DNA of 12,756 nt from Chloroflexota bacterium. GTDB lineage: Bacteria > Chloroflexota > Dehalococcoidia > DSTF01 > JACRBR01. The notes beneath the pieces are model-generated. The model was given only the letters and a program-made list of their open reading frames with translations, made no database searches and was not told the DNA's origin. The translations under genes and the position numbers were made by a program. Positions 6,122 through 12,512 of the stretch are shown here, in pieces. The stretch covers positions 1 to 12,756 of the forward strand of contig JAKAMA010000028.1 of assembly GCA_021813085.1 (NCBI GenBank). Reading direction: 5' to 3'. Positions within the stretch are counted from its first letter, which is position 1. The number at the start of each line of letters is the position of its first letter.

Positions 6122-6577
6122 ATGCGGATCGTAATCATGGGCTGCGGCCGCGTTGGCGCGGCACTCGCCTCCGACTTCAGCCGCGACGGCTGCGACGTCA
6201 CGGTCCTCGACACCGACCCGGCCGCGTTCCGGTTCCTCGCCGACGACTTCACCGGCACCCGCGTCGTCGGCAACGGCATCGACCCGGACGTGCTCAAGAA
6301 GATCCATCTCGAAAGGGTCGACGTCTTCGTCAGCGCCACGCGCGGCGACAACCGCAACGTGATGGCGGCACAGATCGCCAAGCACATCTACGGCGTCAAG
6401 GTCGTCGCCAGCCGCGTCTTCGACCCCCTGCGCGAAGAGATGTACCGCAACATGGGCCTGCGGACGATCAACCCCACCCGGGTGCAGGCGCGGCGCCTCA
6501 AGCGCGTCATCGAGGCGCCGAGCGACGAGGCGGCGAACCTCATGGCGCTCGACTTCCTGAAGCAAGACGGAGCGTAG
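6122..6577 (+). CDS. TrkA-like protein with RCK_N domain only
   Basis: This 151-residue protein consists of a single RCK_N (TrkA_N) Rossmann domain. It has MRIVIMGCGRVGAAL with the Gly7-x-Gly9-x-x-Gly12 dinucleotide loop, an acidic residue at the end of strand 2 (Asp30, VLDTD) that favours NAD(H), and SATRGDNRNVMAAQIAK (71-87). The C-terminal RCK_C ligand domain is absent, because the gene stops soon after the Rossmann fold. Such subunits form the cytoplasmic gating ring of Trk/Ktr potassium transporters. AGGTG eight bases before the ATG at 6122 supports this start over an in-frame GTG at 6113. It follows the USP gene by 20 bases and precedes a full-length TrkA by three, which suggests the two act as a pair. 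No TrkH/KtrB channel gene is in the window. Confidence 0.88.
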   Translation: MRIVIMGCGRVGAALASDFSRDGCDVTVLDTDPAAFRFLADDFTGTRVVGNGIDPDVLKKIHLERVDVFVSATRGDNRNVMAAQIAKHIYGVKVVASRVFDPLREEMYRNMGLRTINPTRVQARRLKRVIEAPSDEAANLMALDFLKQDGA

Positions 6578-6580
6578 CCG

Positions 6581-7261
6581 ATGTACATCATCGTGATCGG
6601 CGGCGGCAAGGTCGGCTTCTACCTCGCCAAAGAGCTCGTGGAGGCGAACCACGAGGTGCTGGTCATCGAGCAGGATCCGGATAAGGTGCGCGAGATCCAG
6701 GATGAGCTCGGCGACATCGTCATGGAGGGCGACGGCTGCGAGGCGACCGTGCTCGACAAGGCCGGTACCGCGCGCGCCGATATGGTCCTCGCCGTCACCG
6801 GCGACGATGAGGACAACCTGGTCTCCTGCCAGGTCGCCAAGCAGCGCTTCAACGTCGGCCGCACCGTCGCGCGCATCAACAACCCGCAGAACGAGGCGAT
6901 CTTCCGCAAGCTCGATGTGGATATCACCGTCAGCGCCACGACGGCGATCCTCTCCCACATCGAGCAGGAGCTGCCGACCCACCAGCTCATCCCGCTGATG
7001 CGCCTGAAGGGCAGCGGCCTGGAGATCGTCGAGGTGCGCATCCCCGACGACTCGCGCGTCGTCGGTCGGCCGCTGCGCGAAATCCTCCTCCCCCAGCAGT
7101 CGATGGTCGCCCTGGTGATCGGCGAGGACGGCACGCCGCGGATGGCCGGCGGCGACACGGTCGTCCGCGCCGGCGACGAGGTCGTCGCCGTGACGATGCA
7201 TGACAGCGAAGAAGCCCTGCGCGAGGCGCTGATGGCGCCGCCGCCAGCCCGCGCGTTCTAA
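6581..7261 (+). CDS. TrkA/KtrA-like potassium uptake regulator (RCK_N + RCK_C)
   Basis: This 226-residue protein has an RCK_N domain (1 to about 135): MYIIVIGGGKVGFYLAKEL, the glycine loop 7/9/12, Glu30 at the end of strand 2 and VTGDDEDNLVSCQVAK (72-87). An RCK_C domain follows (about 140-210; VGRPLREILLPQQSMVALVI, then the acidic turn DTVVRAGDEVVAV). It would bind NAD(H) or adenine nucleotides and gate a Trk/Ktr potassium channel on the cytoplasmic face of the membrane. GGAG eight bases before the ATG supports the start. Its TAA shares one base with the ATG of prephenate dehydratase (TAATG), so the two are co-translated. With the preceding RCK_N-only protein it could build a mixed ring. That is inference from adjacency. 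Confidence 0.92.
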   Translation: MYIIVIGGGKVGFYLAKELVEANHEVLVIEQDPDKVREIQDELGDIVMEGDGCEATVLDKAGTARADMVLAVTGDDEDNLVSCQVAKQRFNVGRTVARINNPQNEAIFRKLDVDITVSATTAILSHIEQELPTHQLIPLMRLKGSGLEIVEVRIPDDSRVVGRPLREILLPQQSMVALVIGEDGTPRMAGGDTVVRAGDEVVAVTMHDSEEALREALMAPPPARAF

Positions 7262-8091
7262 TGTCCGCCGGCGAGCGCGTCGCGTACCTGGGACCGCCCG
7301 GCACCAACAGCGAAGTCGCCGCGCTGCGCGCCTGCCCCGGCAGCGACTACCTGCCGCGCGCGACGATTCCCGCCGTCGTCCGCGCCGTCGAGGCGGGCGA
7401 GGCGGAGCGCGGCGTCGTGCCGATCGAGAACAGCCTGCAGGGCAGCGTCACCGACACCCTCGACCTGCTGATCCGCGACGAGGGGGTCGCCATCTGCGGC
7501 GAGCTGGTGCTCGACATCGAGCACTGCCTGATGGTGCGGCCGGGCTCCTCGCCCGCAGGCATCGACGTCATCTACTCGCATCCGCAGTCGCTCGGCCAGT
7601 GCCGGGAGTACCTCGAGCAGCACTATCCCGGCGTCACCACGGTCGCCGCGCTCTCGAACGCGGCCGCCGTCGAGGAGATGATGCGCACGCCGCACGCGGC
7701 CGCCATCGCCCCGCCACGCGCGGCGGAGATCTACGCCGCCGAGATCGTCGAGCGCCACATCGAGGACTCGCGCGTGAACAAGACGCGCTTCGTGGTGCTC
7801 GCGCGCGAGGGCGCGCCGCCGACGGGATGCGACAAGACCTCGATCGCCGTCGCCGTCGCCCACGACCGGCCCGGCTCGCTCGTCAGCGTCCTCCATGAGT
7901 TCTCCGACCGCGCGATCAACCTGACGAAGATCGAGTCGCGACCATCGCGCGAGGAACTCGGCGTCTACATCTTCCTCATCGACCTTGCCGGGCACCGCGA
8001 CGACCCCGCCGTCGCGCAGGCCCTGGCAGCCGTGCGGGAGCAGGCGGACTTCTTCAAGGTCTTCGGCTCCTATCCCGCCTGGCGCGGCTAG
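7261..8091 (+). CDS. pheA: prephenate dehydratase
   Basis: This 276-residue enzyme converts prephenate to phenylpyruvate, the committed step to phenylalanine, in the cytoplasm. The catalytic PDT domain (about 5-180) shows YLGPPGTNSE (9-18), VPIENSLQGSV (53-63), SHPQSLGQC (106-114) and the active-site Thr-Arg-Phe in NKTRFVVL (173-180). The C-terminal ACT domain (about 193-270) carries the phenylalanine-sensing motifs RPGSLV (203-208, usually GALV) and ESRP (225-228), so feedback inhibition by phenylalanine is expected. There is no fused chorismate mutase, as in most Gram-positive and deep-branching bacteria. The start overlaps the trkA stop by one base. Its place in a potassium/stress operon has no obvious metabolic logic. 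Confidence 0.95.
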   Translation: MSAGERVAYLGPPGTNSEVAALRACPGSDYLPRATIPAVVRAVEAGEAERGVVPIENSLQGSVTDTLDLLIRDEGVAICGELVLDIEHCLMVRPGSSPAGIDVIYSHPQSLGQCREYLEQHYPGVTTVAALSNAAAVEEMMRTPHAAAIAPPRAAEIYAAEIVERHIEDSRVNKTRFVVLAREGAPPTGCDKTSIAVAVAHDRPGSLVSVLHEFSDRAINLTKIESRPSREELGVYIFLIDLAGHRDDPAVAQALAAVREQADFFKVFGSYPAWRG

Positions 8092-8105
8092 CGGTGGGCG
8101 GGGCG

Positions 8106-8381
8106 ATGAAACACGCCACCTCCATCGCGCTGGACGGGCTCGAACCGCTGTTGCGCGAGCTGCGCGCGGTCGATGGGCTGACGGAACGCAGACGCGGCGT
8201 CTTCTCTCTCCACTCGTCGGCGTTCCCCCACTTCCACGAGGACGCCGCCGGCTTCTTCGCCGACCTGCGCCTCGGCCCCGGCTGGGTGCGGCTCCCGGCG
8301 ACCAGCGCGGCCGACCGGCGCACGCTGGTGCGCAAGGTGAAGGCAGCGCTGCGCACCGGATCGCAACGAGCTGACGACTGA
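8106..8381 (+). CDS. small protein of unknown function
   Basis: This 91-residue soluble protein starts at an ATG with a G-rich stretch (GGTGGGCGGGG) just upstream, 14 bases after pheA. I do not recognise a named family with confidence. It has an N-terminal helix (about 8-22), a conserved-looking core GVFSLHSSAFPHFHEDAAGF (31-50) with three His residues, FADLRLGPGWVRLP (51-64) with two predicted strands, and a C-terminal basic helix. The HFHED cluster could be a metal or ligand site. Clean codon use and operon position support a real gene that would be co-expressed with pheA. Luciferase-related small domains of unknown function have a comparable HxH-plus-WVRLP pattern, but I hold this only as a weak hint. 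Confidence 0.7.
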   Translation: MKHATSIALDGLEPLLRELRAVDGLTERRRGVFSLHSSAFPHFHEDAAGFFADLRLGPGWVRLPATSAADRRTLVRKVKAALRTGSQRADD

Positions 8382-8406
8382 CGGCCAGCCGCCGTTCCGC
8401 TACGCT
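8378..8406 (+). promoter_or_regulatory. possible promoter of the EamA transporter
   Basis: CTGACG (8378-8383) and TACGCT (8401-8406) are 17 bases apart and overlap the stop of the preceding gene. They would give a leader of about 35 bases carrying the GGGGA Shine-Dalgarno. Arms CCGCCG (8389-8394) and CGGCGG (8409-8414) could also fold as a hairpin across this site. Both readings are tentative. Confidence 0.35.
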
Positions 8407-8447
8407 TCCGGCGGAGCCCTCCCAATAGGCACAGCGGGGACACGACG

Positions 8448-9332
8448 ATGGGCGCCGCCGCAGCCCTCGGTTCATCGGCCATGTGGGCGCTCACCAGCGT
8501 CCTGCTGGCGTCGCAGACCGCCCGCGTCCGGCCGCTGCTCATGTCGGGCATTCGCAGCCTGACCGCGAGCCTGATGCTCATCGGCCTGCTCGTCGCCACC
8601 GGCGGCCTCGTCCAGCTCAACGAGATGACGTTCATCACCGGCGCGTCGATGGTCGCGTCGGGCGTGTTGGGTCAGGCCGTCGGCGACACGCTCTACATCA
8701 ACGCACTCGGCTTCCTCGGCGTCACCCGCACCTTCCCGATTACGAACAGCGCCTACCCGTTCCTCACCTTCATCCTGGCCATCCTCCTCCTCGGCGAGCG
8801 CGTCACGTGGGCGCTGCCGGTCGGTGGCCTGCTGATCGTCGCCGGGATCACCTGGATCGTCCTCGAACAGCGGCGCGCCGACCGTGAGGACGAGGTGCCC
8901 GTCGAGCTGGCGCGCGGGCTGGTCTTCGCGCTCGCCGCCGCGCTCGCCTGGGCCACCGCCACGGTGTGGCTGCGCGGCCAACAGGGCAACCTCGACGCCA
9001 TCAGCGCGGCCAGCCTGCGCATCCCGGCGGCCTCCGTCGCGGTGATCGGGACGCTGGCGCTGACGAGCCGTGCCGACCGGCCCCTGCGCCAGCTCACGGC
9101 GCGCAGCATCGCCATCGTCGGGCTGGCGGGGCTGCTCGGCACGGGGCTCGGGGGCATCCTGTTCATCTACGCCGTCGAGCACACCGGCGCCGCGCGCACC
9201 GCATTCGTCACGACGTCCGCGCCCGTCTTCGCGCTGCCGATGGGCGTGATCTTCCTCAGCGAGAAGCTGACCAGGCGCGTCCTGCTCGGTACGGCGGTGA
9301 CGATCGCCGGGATCTGGCTGGTGCTGTTGTGA
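8448..9332 (+). CDS. EamA/DMT family transporter, 10 TM
   Basis: This 294-residue integral membrane protein contains two EamA repeats of about five helices each. The first ends in AYPFLTFILAILLLGERVTW and the second in SAPVFALPMGVIFLSEKLTRR, the paired signature just before helices 5 and 10. A charged loop (about residues 143-155, RADREDEVPVE) separates the halves. Members of the drug/metabolite transporter superfamily export small metabolites or amino acids by proton exchange. The substrate cannot be read from sequence. The start has GGGGA eight bases upstream. It follows the pheA operon by 66 bases on the same strand, so export of an aromatic amino acid is possible but only an inference from proximity. 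Confidence 0.92.
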   Translation: MGAAAALGSSAMWALTSVLLASQTARVRPLLMSGIRSLTASLMLIGLLVATGGLVQLNEMTFITGASMVASGVLGQAVGDTLYINALGFLGVTRTFPITNSAYPFLTFILAILLLGERVTWALPVGGLLIVAGITWIVLEQRRADREDEVPVELARGLVFALAAALAWATATVWLRGQQGNLDAISAASLRIPAASVAVIGTLALTSRADRPLRQLTARSIAIVGLAGLLGTGLGGILFIYAVEHTGAARTAFVTTSAPVFALPMGVIFLSEKLTRRVLLGTAVTIAGIWLVLL

Positions 9333-9350
9333 GGACGCAGGGTACCTGGC

Positions 9351-9365
9351 CCGGGAGCGACCCGG
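9351..9365. terminator. weak stem-loop between convergent genes
   Basis: CCGGG and CCCGG form a 5-bp stem around AGCGA in the 36-base gap between the convergent EamA and cyclase-family genes. There is no U tract on either strand, so termination here is a guess from position. Confidence 0.2.
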
Positions 9366-9368
9366 TGT

Positions 9369-10013
9369 TCAACGGCCGTCGCCCTCTCCACTCTCGTCAA
9401 GCAGCAGCGCCCGCGCCGGCGCCCCGTCGGACCCTTCGAGCAGCAGTGGCAGGCAGATGAGACGATACGCACCCGGCGTCACCGCCCGCAGGTCCAGCCC
9501 CTCGAGGATGACGACACCCGCCGAGAGGAGCGCGACGTGCGTCGGCGCCGGATCCCGCATGGGAGCGATCGAGAGATAGTCGATGCCCACAAGGCGGACG
9601 CCGCGCGCGACCAGCACCTGCGCGGCATCCGCCGTGAGGCCAACGAAGTCCGGTGAGAACGACCGCCGGCCCCAGAGCCGCGAGTTCGGCGTCTTGAACA
9701 GCACCCGCGTGACGCCGTCGGCGATGGTCAGCCGCCCTAGCATCGCGGCATCGATGTCGGCGTCGATCGACGTGGCATCGACCACGCATGCCTCGCCGAT
9801 GAGCACGTCGAGCGGCGTCGCCTCGATGCCCGCCGCCCCATCGATGAAGTGCACGGGCGCATCGATGTGCGTGCCGGTGTGGACACCGCACGCGAAGCGG
9901 CTGACGTTGCAGATGCCGCCCGCCGCCATCGACTGTGCCATCTCGCGCCGCACCGGCGGGTCGCCCTCGTAGACGACCATGCCCGTCCGCACCGGCACCG
10001 TCACGTCGATCAT
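9369..10013 (-). CDS. cyclase-family metal hydrolase (KynB / arylformamidase-like)
   Basis: This 214-residue protein carries the family signature HTGTHIDAPVHF (45-56). Metal ligands expected from bacterial kynurenine formamidase are visible: His45, His49, Asp51, His159 (PTHVALLSAG) and Glu171 (ILEGL). Family members hydrolyse N-formylkynurenine or related amides and lactones with one or two metal ions in the cytoplasm. The true substrate is unclear, since no other kynurenine-pathway gene is present. I chose the ATG at 10013 because MIDVTVPVRTGM matches the usual family start. A GTG at 10019 has GGAGG five bases upstream and may be the real start, adding two residues. It lies downstream of an aldo/keto reductase on the same strand, separated by 237 non-coding bases. 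Confidence 0.88.
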   Translation of the reverse strand: MIDVTVPVRTGMVVYEGDPPVRREMAQSMAAGGICNVSRFACGVHTGTHIDAPVHFIDGAAGIEATPLDVLIGEACVVDATSIDADIDAAMLGRLTIADGVTRVLFKTPNSRLWGRRSFSPDFVGLTADAAQVLVARGVRLVGIDYLSIAPMRDPAPTHVALLSAGVVILEGLDLRAVTPGAYRLICLPLLLEGSDGAPARALLLDESGEGDGR

Positions 10014-10250
10014 GCGCACGCGCACCTCCCGCCAGCGGCTCTCCAATGTGATGTCTTGCCGCTCGCCCCGCTACTGCACGCAAGCGTGGAGCGGCGAACG
10101 CGCCGCCAACGCGTCAAGGCTCGCACAGATCCGGCCGCTGCCGGCCGATGATCCCGGCGGGGAGCCATGTCCCCTCCAACCTGAGCAGGAGCCAGCGTCC
10201 ACCCCGCCACCGAGCGACGCTGGCTTCTGTGCGTCCGGGCCTCCTCGCGT
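10014..10250 (-). other. 237-base non-coding gap rich in stem-loops (possible structured 5' leader)
   Basis: No convincing gene is visible. Read on the minus strand, from the aldo/keto reductase stop toward the cyclase-family start, the gap can form these stems: AGCCAGCGTC/GACGCTGGCT (10190-10225), GGGGA/TCCCC (10159-10174), CGGCCG/CGGCCG (10132-10147), GCGGCG/CGCCGC (10091-10106), and CCGCT/AGCGG enclosing CACG/CGTG (10068-10094). The last two overlap and are alternatives. The gap ends in GGGAGGTG just before the start codon. I match it to no known riboswitch. High G+C alone produces many hairpins. Confidence 0.35.
10190..10225 (-). terminator. 10-bp stem-loop after the aldo/keto reductase
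   Basis: AGCCAGCGTC and GACGCTGGCT pair perfectly around a 16-base loop, 25 bases downstream of the aldo/keto reductase stop. The strength and position suit a transcription terminator or 3'-end stabiliser. The minus strand continues CCTGCTCAGG without a U run, so a U-independent terminator or a leader element of the next gene are equal options. Confidence 0.4.
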
Positions 10251-11210
10251 TCAGAACGACGCGCTCGCGGCGTCGAGCGCGGAGACCTCTGCCGCCGTCA
10301 GCCGCAGGTCGGCCGCCGGGAGCAGGTCAGCGAGCTGCTGCGGCGTATTGGCGCCGATGATCGGCGCCGTGACCGCCGGCTTCGCGAGCTCCCACGCGAG
10401 CGCGACGGCAGCGACCGTCGTGCCGCGGCCGGCGGCGACGCGCGTCAGCGCGTCGACCACGCCGAACCCGGCGTCGGTCATGTGCTCCTTCGCCCTCCCC
10501 GCACGCTGGCTCTCCGGGAGCGGCGCGTCACGGCGATACTTGCCCGTCAGGAACCCGCCGGCGAGCGGGCTGTACGGGATCACACCGATCCCCTCCCGGC
10601 CGCACACCTCCGCGAGCGCCGCCTCGTACTCGCTGCGATGCACCAGGTTGTAGTGCGGTTGCAGGGTCTCGAAGCGGGGCAACGCGTGCCCGGCGCCGGC
10701 GCGCAGCGCGTCGTCGAGCTGCGCGGCGCTGTAGTTCGACGCGCCGATGTGGCGCACCTTGCCGGCCCGGATCAGCTCGCCGAACACGGTCAGCGTCTCC
10801 TCGATCGGCGTCTTCTCATCGGGCCAGTGGCACTGGTAGAGGTCGATCGTTTCGACCTGCAGCCGGCGCAGGCTGTCCTCGACGGCGCGCTCCATGTGAG
10901 CGCGGCCGAGCCCCTCGCCGTCGGCGCCCTCCCACATCTCGCCCCGGACCTTCGTCGCGATCACGAGCCGCCCGCGGTTGCCCCGCTGCCGCATCCAGCG
11001 GCCGATGATCTCCTCGGCGACGCCACCCGGGTTGCCGGGCGACCAGCGGCTGTAGATGTCGGCGGTGTCGATAAAGTTGCCGCCGGCCGCGACGTACGCG
11101 TCGAGCACCCGAAACGCCGAGTGCTCGTCCGTCGTCCAGCCGAACTGCATGGAGCCGAGGCAGAGGTTCGAGACCCGGAGGTCGGTGTTGCCGAGCGGGC
11201 GCATGTCCAT
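10251..11210 (-). CDS. aldo/keto reductase
   Basis: This 319-residue NADPH-dependent oxidoreductase has a (beta/alpha)8 barrel and reduces aldehydes or ketones in the cytoplasm. The catalytic tetrad is complete: Asp48 and Tyr53 (NFIDTADIYSRW), Lys87 (VIATKVRGE) and His128 (LYQCHWPDE). Further family marks are RPLGNTDLRVSNLCLGSMQFG near the N-terminus, KVRHIGASNYS, and the cofactor-binding PIIGANTPQQL near the C-terminus. The pattern is of the YajO/Tas-like, non-mammalian AKR branch. The start is ATGGACATG without a Shine-Dalgarno. A TACCGT box six bases upstream suggests a leaderless message. The second ATG at 11204 would shorten it by two residues. The substrate is unknown. It diverges from the small unknown gene at 11313. 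Confidence 0.93.
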   Translation of the reverse strand: MDMRPLGNTDLRVSNLCLGSMQFGWTTDEHSAFRVLDAYVAAGGNFIDTADIYSRWSPGNPGGVAEEIIGRWMRQRGNRGRLVIATKVRGEMWEGADGEGLGRAHMERAVEDSLRRLQVETIDLYQCHWPDEKTPIEETLTVFGELIRAGKVRHIGASNYSAAQLDDALRAGAGHALPRFETLQPHYNLVHRSEYEAALAEVCGREGIGVIPYSPLAGGFLTGKYRRDAPLPESQRAGRAKEHMTDAGFGVVDALTRVAAGRGTTVAAVALAWELAKPAVTAPIIGANTPQQLADLLPAADLRLTAAEVSALDAASASF

Positions 11211-11216
11211 GTTGGA

Positions 11217-11222
11217 ACGGTA
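11217..11222 (-). promoter_or_regulatory. -10-like box of leaderless aldo/keto reductase gene
   Basis: TACCGT on the minus strand, within GTGTTACCGT, ends exactly six bases before the ATG at 11210. It is identical to the box before the adenylate cyclase, and there is no Shine-Dalgarno between it and the start. Confidence 0.45.
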
Positions 11223-11300
11223 ACACCGGGCGCGTGGGGCTGGTAGCGGATGCCAACCCACCGGGCAACGCGCCGGCTTCCCGCCTCGTGCCGCCGTCGC

Positions 11301-11306
11301 TACCAT
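11301..11306 (+). promoter_or_regulatory. -10-like box of leaderless gene at 11313
   Basis: TACCAT ends six bases before the ATG at 11313. A weak TTCCCG 17 bases upstream could be a -35. Together with the mirrored box at 11217-11222 it forms a divergent promoter pair in the 102-base gap. Confidence 0.45.
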
Positions 11307-11312
11307 GCGGGT

Positions 11313-11741
11313 ATGGAGGAGGACGACGCGCTGGCGCGCAAGGCGCAGGCGGACATGGTCATCGACCGCACCGCGCAGCACCTCCGGCTCCTGCTCGAAG
11401 AGGCGGCGAGGGCACTGCGTCCGTTCCCGCCGTTTCCCGGAGCATTCTTCACAAACGCCGTCGAGGTGAATCTCGAAGGCATCGCACGGCCCGACATCGG
11501 CTGCATCGTCGTCGCCGAAGACGGCAGGCTGTACGAGCTGGAGATGAAGATCGACTTTGGCGAAGAGTTCGGAGACGTCGTCGACCCCGTGCAGGCGCGC
11601 GACGAAACGCTGAAGAAGCTCGACGATCTGCACCCGCGCGACGAGGTCGTGCTGGCATACAACGCGCTCACGCAGCTCACCGCACTGCTGATCGAGCGCG
11701 CACAGGAGCCGCGGGCGCGCGGCGGGGCAGCTCCAGATTGA
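11313..11741 (+). CDS. small acidic protein of unknown function
   Basis: This 142-residue soluble protein fits no family I can name. It has an N-terminal helix (about 1-36) rich in Glu, Lys and Arg, an aromatic-proline turn RPFPPFPGAFF (36-46), and a beta-rich middle VEVNLEGIARPDIGCIVVAEDGRLYELEMKI (50-80). A charged helix DPVQARDETLKKLDDLHP (91-108) and a last helix with YNALTQLTALLIERAQE follow. The starting ATG fits a TACCAT box six bases upstream and begins the well-composed part of the frame. The frame is open further upstream, but that part is arginine-rich noise. Its TGA overlaps the TTG start of the next gene, so the two probably work together. Confidence 0.7.
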   Translation: MEEDDALARKAQADMVIDRTAQHLRLLLEEAARALRPFPPFPGAFFTNAVEVNLEGIARPDIGCIVVAEDGRLYELEMKIDFGEEFGDVVDPVQARDETLKKLDDLHPRDEVVLAYNALTQLTALLIERAQEPRARGGAAPD

Positions 11742-12199
11742 CCATCATCCTCAGCGCGCCCCCAGCGGTCGTGCCCGCGCTGTTCGTAGCGGCGTTCCTG
11801 CTCGGCACCGCCTGGTCGTTCGATATCGTGCGCCGCGCCATCGCCACCCGCCCGCGCGCGGCCAGACCCGGCGATGACGCAGCGCGCGCCGCCGATGACG
11901 CGCGCGCAGCGCTCGCAGCGCTCCCACTCGACGACGAGCCCGCCGTCGTCTACGCGCGGCTCGCGACGATCCTGCAGGGCTACCTCGACGCGCGCTTCGG
12001 CCTCCGCACGGCGTCGATGGCGGGCGCCGACATCGAGCGCGCGATCGGGCGCGCGGGGTACGCGCGCGCGGCGGCACGGCAGACCGCGCAGATGCTCGAG
12101 CGTTGCGCGCAGATGCGGGCCGCATCGCTCCGCCCTGACGCGGGGCGCATCGCCGCCGACGTGCAAGGCGCGCGGGAAACCATCGACCTGTTGGTGTGA
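11738..12199 (+). CDS. single-pass membrane protein, BatD/DUF4381-like tail
   Basis: This 153-residue protein begins at a TTG that overlaps the preceding stop as TTGA. The N-terminus has one membrane segment (PAVVPALFVAAFLLGTAWSF, 9-28), then an Ala/Asp/Arg-rich linker (31-66) and a cytoplasmic helical domain (67-150). The segment YARLATILQGYLDARFGL (72-89), followed after a spacer by AQMLERCAQMRAASLRP (117-133), resembles the C-terminal helical domain that follows the last membrane helix in BatD-like or DUF4381 proteins of MoxR/von Willebrand operons. The match is from memory of the pattern and is tentative. No MoxR ATPase or VWA gene is visible here. It may be a stripped-down membrane partner of the small acidic protein encoded just upstream. 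Confidence 0.65.
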   Translation: MTIILSAPPAVVPALFVAAFLLGTAWSFDIVRRAIATRPRAARPGDDAARAADDARAALAALPLDDEPAVVYARLATILQGYLDARFGLRTASMAGADIERAIGRAGYARAAARQTAQMLERCAQMRAASLRPDAGRIAADVQGARETIDLLV

Positions 12200-12512
12200 C
12201 CTCGGCGCCGGGCATGTCGATCATACAGCGACATCCGCACACCGGCAGGCGCTGGTCCCCCAAACATGATCTCTCACCCGTGGCATCTCTGGCGTGCCGA
12301 CCGATGCATCAGGGTGCGCTGGGAATGCGGATCTCGTCTCACATGCCGTCGTGTTCCTCGTTTGGGCGCGTCGCTTCTCGCAGGCCCGTCTGGCTCCGTA
12401 CAACGGGTAGCCGCCAGGTACGAACACGTTTCGGATATGTTCTTGCTCTGGCGCAAGAGGTTGTTTATCGGCCAGCCGCCGGTTATCGTTGTCAGGGAAA
12501 GGGAGGTGACAC
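12200..12512. other. 313-base non-coding gap, less G+C-rich
   Basis: I see no gene here. Base composition is visibly closer to even than in the flanking genes. A 6-bp stem ATGTCG/CGACAT with a nine-base loop lies at 12214-12234, 14 bases after the preceding stop, and might end that transcript. A short dyad CGAA-CACGT-TTCG lies at 12421-12433, upstream of the promoter of the edge gene. Several short frames run through on both strands, but none has coherent composition together with a ribosome-binding site. Confidence 0.5.
12461..12489 (+). promoter_or_regulatory. sigma70-like promoter of the AT-hook protein gene
   Basis: TTGTTT (12461-12466) and TATCGT (12484-12489) are 17 bases apart. Transcription would begin near 12496, followed at once by the Shine-Dalgarno GGGAGGTGA (12501-12509) and the ATG at 12513. 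The very short leader and good spacing support the call. Confidence 0.5.

Noticed and set aside
5642..7201. Long minus-strand frames opposite the USP and TrkA genes
   Set aside because: They are rich in Asp/Val/His/Arg as expected for the reverse of high-GC codons, and all recognisable domains are on the plus strand.
10190..10225. T-box or riboswitch, because GGGGTGG occurs in a hairpin upstream of an amino-acid-related hydrolase
   Set aside because: The sequence lies in the loop of a simple stem, too far 5' of the gene. The conserved T-box core, the antiterminator pairing and a downstream U-tract terminator are all missing.
12200..12512. tRNA, small RNA or IS remnant in the right-hand gap
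   Set aside because: No cloverleaf, TTCGAAT-type T loop or inverted-repeat pair resembling the IS ends was found. Only a promoter and short dyads are visible.
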